From: Desulfolithobacter dissulfuricans
Lineage (GTDB): Bacteria > Desulfobacterota > Desulfobulbia > Desulfobulbales > Desulfobulbaceae
Direction of reading: 5' to 3'
Length of the DNA stretch: 64,000 nt
NCBI RefSeq assembly: GCF_025998535.1
Contig: NZ_AP024233.1
Location: forward strand, 620,001 to 684,000
Shown here: piece after piece, positions 58,865 to 64,000 of the stretch
Layout of the letters: every line of letters begins with the position of its first letter
Position numbering within the stretch: the stretch's first letter is position 1
Program-made: the position numbers and the translations under genes
Notes under the pieces: model-generated
What the model saw: the letters and a program-made list of their open reading frames with translations, nothing else
What the model was told of the DNA's origin: nothing
Databases searched by the model: none

Positions 58865-61636
58865 TCAGCCGAGGATCCGTTGGAGAGTCGCCTGGTCAAG
58901 ATCCTCGTCAAATCTGATGTGGATGGAGTAGTCACTCTCCGGCAGATGGAAGGGTTGGACACCGATGACGGTGCCGGTGAGATGCATCAGCTCCGCAGAA
59001 TCGCTGGTCGGAATGGAGAGGCGCATTGTCCGGCCAAGGAGCAGGCGGCCGTTTTCTTTTTTTGAAATCCGGACCAGGAAGGCAAGGCCGCCGCGGGAAA
59101 TGTCGCTGAGACTGCCCCTGAACGCCCGGCCCAGCTTTCTTCCCCGGGCGTCGATCATCTGGACCTGTATCTTGCGCGAGAGCTCGAAGCGGCGGTAGGT
59201 ACGGCGGTCCAGGTTTTTTTTCTTCAGCAGCGACTGAATGTCATTGAACCGGTTGTAGAAATCCTGCAGCTTGGATTCCAGGCCAGGGAACTCTTCGTGC
59301 CAGCGGGCAAAGCTCTTGCGCCGCAGCACCGAGAGGCTGACCGGCGAGAGAGCCGTCAGGGTAACGGTCCAGAGGGAGGCATTGAAAAAATTTTCTCCGG
59401 CCAGGTCACCGCTGCCAAGCGTCTTGATAAACAGCTCCCTGCCATTCCGGAGATAGGAAACCCTGATGCTGCCCTGATTGATGAAGAAGAGTTCGTCGTT
59501 GATATCCCCCTGAGAGACAATGGTCTCCTCGGGCTGGAAGCTTCGTTCCTCAAGTTCATGATAGATGGCGGTGAACTCTTCCGTGGTCAGTTCATCCATC
59601 AGGTCGGCCCATACCTCCAGATGATCCCTGCTGATGGCGCCGGCTTTTTCCTGTTCGATAATTTCCCCGGTTCGGATTATTTCCCGCAGCGCCAGAGGAT
59701 CGATTTCGTAGATGCGGTCTCTGAGACGTTCGGCATTGGTAAAATCCTGATTGCGGGCACAGGCAAGGACGAGATCGACCAGTTTCTTTTTGGCCTTGTC
59801 CGTTTCTCCCCTGGCCGCCAGGGCAAAGATTTCCTGTTCACGGCGCTGTATCCCGTCTTCGGAAGCCAGGCTGTTGCCGGTAGATCCGGCACCCCGGCTG
59901 GTTTCATCCCCGGGTCGGTTCCTGGCCTGGATGCGGGCCAGGGCAATCTCCGCGGTTTCACAGACCTTGTCAGGGGTTGATCCTGGTGTTTTTCTCCGGG
60001 CAAGGATTCCCTTCAGGGCCGGGATCGCCTTTTTCGATCCGATTCTGCCCATGGCCCGGCATATCTTCCTCTCCAATTCACCCCGGTGGCTCTGGTTGGT
60101 AAAGGGATTATGCTCCAGGAGCTCGTAGAGCGGGGTCACGAAACGGTCGTCTCCGGTCTCGCCGATCAGAGTGATCACGGTGCCGAGCAGCTGCCGGGGA
60201 CCATGTTGCAGGGCGTAGAGGAGGAAATCGTTGAGTCCCGGCCCGGCAATTTTTCCGGCCGCGACCAGGACCTCTTTCTTGACCCGCAGGTCCTTGTGCG
60301 CAAAGTAGGGAAGGATGGCGTCCATGCATGGTCCGTCGCCGATTTCGCCAAGCAGCCTGATGATGTTGCGCAGCAGATACCAGGGGGCGTCCCGGTTCAG
60401 TCGTTCCAGTAGTTCATCCCGGGCCGCCGGGCCGATTTCCAGGAGCAGGGCGAGCAGTAACCGGCGCTCCGAGCGATCCTTGCTCTGACCCAGGACATTG
60501 ATGAGCCAGCCGGCCGCAGGCCGGCCCAGTACACTCAGAAGCCTGCCAGCCTTCCGGCGCTGCTCTTTCTGGTGCAGGTATTCCTCAACCAGCCACTCCA
60601 GTCGGGATGGGGTGGCAATGGTCTCCACAACCCGTTCCAGCGCCCCCTGGAGCTGTTCCCTGTCATCCGTGAGATCTGCAATGGTATCCCGAAGCTGCCG
60701 CAGGACATCATAGGCCTCGTCGTAGCGTCCGCTGTCCATGAGATGGGCTATGAATGGTCCCAGGTGAAGGATCAGGGCCCGGGCCGTGGCCCCATCCGTT
60801 GTTTCCAGGGCAAGAGATGCTGCCAGGGCGGGAAGCAGTTTTTCAATTCTTGACCAGTCCTGGTGGAGAGTGAGGAACTTGACTGCCCCGGCCAGGGCCT
60901 GGCTCGCGTGTTTACGGATCTGGCCGCTGGCGTCATGGAGGCCTGTTACCAGCTGACCAAGCAGCCTGTCAGCCTTCTGCTCCTGGTTCTGATTGAGCAG
61001 CACCGCCAGCTGGGCCGGCAGCGCCGAGGCACAGGCCGGCTTTGCCAGCACGTCCAGCTCGCCGTCAAGCAGACGGGCGAGCCATTCTCCAGTTTTTTTC
61101 GACCCAGCCTGCTCTCCAGAACCGGTGCCGGTCGCCGTGTCCTTGTCGACCACCCGTTCATCACCCTGCAGGGCAACGTAGCGTTTGCCATTGATGATGA
61201 CGTGGGCCAGGGGCAGTTCCTGGAGGGACGCGCCGGAAGAAGGGGTGAGCTGTTGCGTGGAAATTCCCTGGGCCAAGTGGTTGAGCAGGGTTTCGCATTC
61301 ACCACGGGTGATACCCGGGCGGAAGGTGATCGCATCGATCTGCAGCCGGTACAGCAGGGAGGCCATTCCTTGGATCTGGGGCCGCTGTTGATCCTTTTCC
61401 GGCAGGACCAGGTCGTTGACCAGCAGCTTCTGACCGGAGACGCCGATGGTTATCCCGTTTTTATGGTCTGGAAAAAGCTCGGCCAGACAGGTACAGAGGC
61501 TTTCCAGGCTTTTCTGGACCTGGGGATTGGCTGGCGGGTAGATGCCCACCGTACGCACCGCAGAGTACAACCGCAGGGGCAGCTGGATAAGAGGAGAAAT
61601 CTGAGCCACGCCGCCTTGTGCCGAGGATGTATCCAT
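58865..61636 (-). CDS. HEAT-repeat protein with cyclic-nucleotide-binding and PilZ domains
   Basis: 923-aa cytosolic regulator-like protein. A long helical part with HEAT-like repeats (about 200-560, for example LLGEIGDGPCMDAILPYFAH) leads to a CNB domain near 685-790 (EETIVSQGDINDELFFINQG, LGSGDLAGENFF). A PilZ domain covers the last 114 residues, with the c-di-GMP motif RRTYRRF and DISRGG. This suggests dual sensing of a cyclic nucleotide and c-di-GMP. The start overlaps the stop of the EPS sugar transferase (TGATG), so the two are probably translated together and this protein may control polysaccharide output. Confidence 0.88.
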   Translation of the reverse strand: MDTSSAQGGVAQISPLIQLPLRLYSAVRTVGIYPPANPQVQKSLESLCTCLAELFPDHKNGITIGVSGQKLLVNDLVLPEKDQQRPQIQGMASLLYRLQIDAITFRPGITRGECETLLNHLAQGISTQQLTPSSGASLQELPLAHVIINGKRYVALQGDERVVDKDTATGTGSGEQAGSKKTGEWLARLLDGELDVLAKPACASALPAQLAVLLNQNQEQKADRLLGQLVTGLHDASGQIRKHASQALAGAVKFLTLHQDWSRIEKLLPALAASLALETTDGATARALILHLGPFIAHLMDSGRYDEAYDVLRQLRDTIADLTDDREQLQGALERVVETIATPSRLEWLVEEYLHQKEQRRKAGRLLSVLGRPAAGWLINVLGQSKDRSERRLLLALLLEIGPAARDELLERLNRDAPWYLLRNIIRLLGEIGDGPCMDAILPYFAHKDLRVKKEVLVAAGKIAGPGLNDFLLYALQHGPRQLLGTVITLIGETGDDRFVTPLYELLEHNPFTNQSHRGELERKICRAMGRIGSKKAIPALKGILARRKTPGSTPDKVCETAEIALARIQARNRPGDETSRGAGSTGNSLASEDGIQRREQEIFALAARGETDKAKKKLVDLVLACARNQDFTNAERLRDRIYEIDPLALREIIRTGEIIEQEKAGAISRDHLEVWADLMDELTTEEFTAIYHELEERSFQPEETIVSQGDINDELFFINQGSIRVSYLRNGRELFIKTLGSGDLAGENFFNASLWTVTLTALSPVSLSVLRRKSFARWHEEFPGLESKLQDFYNRFNDIQSLLKKKNLDRRTYRRFELSRKIQVQMIDARGRKLGRAFRGSLSDISRGGLAFLVRISKKENGRLLLGRTMRLSIPTSDSAELMHLTGTVIGVQPFHLPESDYSIHIRFDEDLDQATLQRILG

Positions 61637-63017
61637 CAGCGGGAACCTTTTTGAAAGAGCACCGTTTTGATGGTTCTGAAGATGACCAGCAGGTCGATGA
61701 AGATGGAGAGATTCTTTATGTAGTAGAGATCATACTCCAGCTTGCGCAGGGCATCTTCTTCCGAGGCGCCATAGGGATAGCAGACCTGGGCCCAGCCGGT
61801 GATACCGGGCTTGACCGAATGGCGCAGGGAGTAATAGGGGATGGACTCGGTGAGGCGTTCGACAAACATGGGCCGTTCCGGCCGGGGGCCGACAAAGCTC
61901 ATCTCCCCCTTGAGAACATTCCACATCTGGGGGATTTCATCGATGCGCACCTTGCGGATAAAGCCACCCACCCTTGTCACCCGGCTGTCGTTTTGCCGGG
62001 CCCACACCGCTCCGTTCTTCTCCGCGTCCTGACGCATGGAACGGAACTTGATCACCTTGAAAACACGACCCTTTTCTCCCACTCGTTCCTGGAGGTAGAA
62101 CACCGGCCCAGGAGATTCAAGTTTGATAAGGATGGCTATGGGGATGGTAACTGGCAGGGAAACCGTCAATCCGACAACTGAAAGAACGATGTCAAGTACC
62201 CGTTTGACCAGGTAACGTATCCGGCTTTTCTGGAATCCTTCGGAGAAGATGAGCCAAGCCGGATTGACATTTTCCACCAGGATCTTGCCGGTGATGGATT
62301 CATAGAAGGTGATTCCTTCCTCTATGACGATGCCCTGCAGTTTGCATTCCAGCAGTTGCTCGATGGGCATGGTACCCCGTCGGTCATCCAGGGCAACGAT
62401 GATCCGCTTGGCCTCGTGGGCATAACACAGGGGCAGCAGATGGCTGGCCTGGGGCAGGACAGAAACCTGGTTGGGGTTGCAATGGGGCAGGGAGTTGCCG
62501 ATAAACGAGGCGATTTTATAGCCTGAATCCGCCCGCCCTTCGATCTCCCTGGCGATCTCCGAGGCAATTTTGCCGGTGCCGATCATGATGATCGGCCGGG
62601 AGAAAAGCCTTTTTTTGAGAATCATGTAGTAGAGTAGCCGCCAGCCCAGCAGGATGCCGCAGATCACCCAGTAGCTGGTCCAGAACACGGCTGTGGAGAT
62701 CACCATGGGGGGATAAGTGTAGTAGATTCCGGCCAGGATGACGCAGCCGACCCGAAGGCCTGGACCATGCGGATAAAGGTATCCAGAGGGGTCGTGACCC
62801 AGCTCAGGTCATAGAGGTCAAAGAAGTAGAGGGAAAGTTGAAAGATAATGGTAACAACCAGCGCCCGCAGGGCATCGAGAAAAAGCTGGTCGAGGAAGAG
62901 TTGCCACCCGGTGAAAGCAAGATAGACTACATTGATGGTCAGAAAGATGAGCAGCCCTTCTCCAAGGAAGAAGATAATGTTACGGACCGGGTAATATTTA
63001 TTGAGAATATAGGGCAT
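61636..63017 (-). pseudogene. EPS polyprenyl glycosylphosphotransferase, one 1-base loss (likely sequence error)
   Basis: Membrane initiating glycosyltransferase (WcaJ/EpsB-like; features close to the PEP-CTERM/XrtA-associated group). Four N-terminal helices are followed by a nucleotide-fold region (PIIMIGTGKIASEIAR) and the catalytic bacterial sugar transferase domain ([40 protein letters not shown]-type, here with IDEIPQMWNVL). The N-terminal part reads to about 62755 in one frame and the rest in another. One extra base at the C run 62751-62753 restores FGVGCVILAGIYYTYPPMVI. Restored length is about 460 aa. Confidence 0.88.
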
Positions 63018-63120
63018 GGACCGTAGGCGGCAGTAGAGAGCACGAAAGTTTATGTAGCCACTGAGAAAGAAAGTCTACTAGGTATTGGATAGCATAGCTC
63101 TGGTCCAGATGTCAAGGAAA

Positions 63121-63762
63121 TCACAGGGAATCCTCACGGGAGGGGCAGGGAGCGACAATCTGGTGGTGGAGCAGGAGCGTGACCAGTTGGCTGACCGGCA
63201 ACCCGATGACATTGGAGCAGGAGCCGCGGATATGTCTGACCAGAAAACCGCCGATACCCTGGATGCCGTACCCTCCGGCCTTGTCGAGAGGTTCTCCGGT
63301 GGCCACGTAGGCCCGCAGTGCCGTTTCCGGGAAGCGGGCAAAGGTGACCTCGGTGCTGCAGGTCTGCAGTTCGGTGATTTTTTTTTCCCGGTGATGGAGG
63401 CAGAGGCCGGTGATCACCGTATGGGTCGTGTCCTGGAGGGCAGTGAGCATGGCCAGGGCCTCTTCACCATCGGCGGGTTTACCAAGGATTCGGTCCCGGA
63501 CAGTGACCACTGTGTCGGCACTGATGATGTAGCTGTCCGGATGGATCCCGGCTACCTGGCAGGCCTTTTCCAGGGCCATGCGCCGGGCGAAGTGCACACT
63601 GTTCTCTCCGGGCTCCGGAGTTTCGTCGATGACTGCCGGCAGGACCTGGAAATCAAGACCGAGATTTTTGAGGAACTCCTGACGTCTGGGGGAACCCGAG
63701 GCCAGGATGAGGGGGGCGGTGCTGCAGAAGGGTCCGGCAGGTCGGGAAACATCGGGTGTCAT
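63121..63762 (-). CDS. maf: Maf-family nucleoside triphosphate pyrophosphatase
   Basis: 213-aa Maf/YhdE-type enzyme that hydrolyses non-canonical or pyrimidine nucleoside triphosphates. Motifs: [35 protein letters not shown] and the C-terminal [27 protein letters not shown], split here for length as [10 protein letters not shown] and [10 protein letters not shown]. The ATG overlaps the truA stop (ATGA). Confidence 0.93.
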   Translation of the reverse strand: MTPDVSRPAGPFCSTAPLILASGSPRRQEFLKNLGLDFQVLPAVIDETPEPGENSVHFARRMALEKACQVAGIHPDSYIISADTVVTVRDRILGKPADGEEALAMLTALQDTTHTVITGLCLHHREKKITELQTCSTEVTFARFPETALRAYVATGEPLDKAGGYGIQGIGGFLVRHIRGSCSNVIGLPVSQLVTLLLHHQIVAPCPSREDSL

Positions 63763-64000
63763 GGCAGGGGTCCGTAGAAAACCTGCTCCAGGAAAAGTCC
63801 ACGGGCCGGGGCAGTGGGACCGGCCAGGCTGCGGTTCCTTGCCTGGAGAACTGTTGAAAACTCGTCCGTGGTCATCTGGCCCCGGGCCACCAGCAGCAGG
63901 GTGCCGACCAGATTACGCACCATGTGGCGGAGAAAACCATCGCCCAGAAACCGAAAACTCCAGCTTTCCGGCTCTGGTCCGGGGTGCAGGAGCAGTGAAA
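63759..64000 (-). CDS. truA: tRNA pseudouridine synthase A, C-terminal part (cut by window edge)
   Basis: The visible 80 residues match the end of TruA, which modifies uridines 38-40 of t[23 protein letters not shown] followed by [17 protein letters not shown]. The stop overlaps the maf start. The 5' part is outside the window. Confidence 0.93.
   Translation of the reverse strand, partial: SLLLHPGPEPESWSFRFLGDGFLRHMVRNLVGTLLLVARGQMTTDEFSTVLQARNRSLAGPTAPARGLFLEQVFYGPLP

Overview
The window is a GC-rich chromosomal segment. Its gene content fits a Gram-negative, probably sulfur-metabolising deltaproteobacterium-type organism (Desulfobacterota, perhaps Desulfobulbales). The evidence is an LPS Kdo transferase, a WbpP-type epimerase, a sulfide:quinone oxidoreductase/DsrE operon, an Aquifex-type aconitase, an enoyl-ACP reductase III and a c-di-GMP (PilZ) protein. 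The taxonomic placement is inference, because no rRNA or other decisive marker is present.

Region 1 (1-8200) is a mobile, AT-richer island. It holds two apparently identical IS66 elements (one cut by the window edge), a DDE transposase truncated by IS66, and two nuclease-type genes. One nuclease gene is a DUF262/DUF1524 GmrSD-like protein. The other is an HNH protein split by the second IS66; removing the IS restores a 245-aa frame. The two genes are joined by an attC-like hairpin, so the island looks like two integron cassettes without an integrase.

Region 2 (8300-25500) is mostly housekeeping: wbpP, an M35 peptidase, an EamA transporter, a cyclophilin-FKBP fusion, waaA, carA-carB, ftsH, folP and a BTAD regulator. 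Region 3 (25800-36000) has a three-gene secreted/membrane cluster ending in a TPR-metallopeptidase, an ArsR-controlled SQR/DsrE operon with a perfect 15-bp palindromic operator, sodB, and a large M1-peptidase/ChaN/PDZ fusion. Region 4 (36100-48000) is central metabolism: serA, acnA, a DUF362 protein, fabL, ilvC and a complete activated-methyl cycle (bifunctional homocysteine methyltransferase/MTHFR, metK, ahcY). Between acnA and the DUF362 gene lies a near-consensus sigma-54 promoter followed within about 70 nt by a strong terminator, which predicts a small C/U-rich RNA.

Region 5 (48200-64000) carries a 3D-domain lipoprotein, a rhodanese, a group II intron with its reverse transcriptase, trmFO, a membrane protein with a degenerate metzincin motif, a K+ channel, a BaeRF/PsiE/Hsp20 stress group, a HEAT-CNB-PilZ protein co-arranged with an EPS sugar transferase, maf and truA.

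Long palindromic MITE-like elements sit between many genes. Two of them are informative: one is nested inside another with an 11-bp target duplication, and one was invaded by the group II intron, whose exact ends can be read from the intact copy. Four genes (folP, trmFO, the BaeRF gene and the EPS transferase) are broken by five single-base losses in G/C runs, a pattern that points to sequencing or assembly error rather than true pseudogenes.
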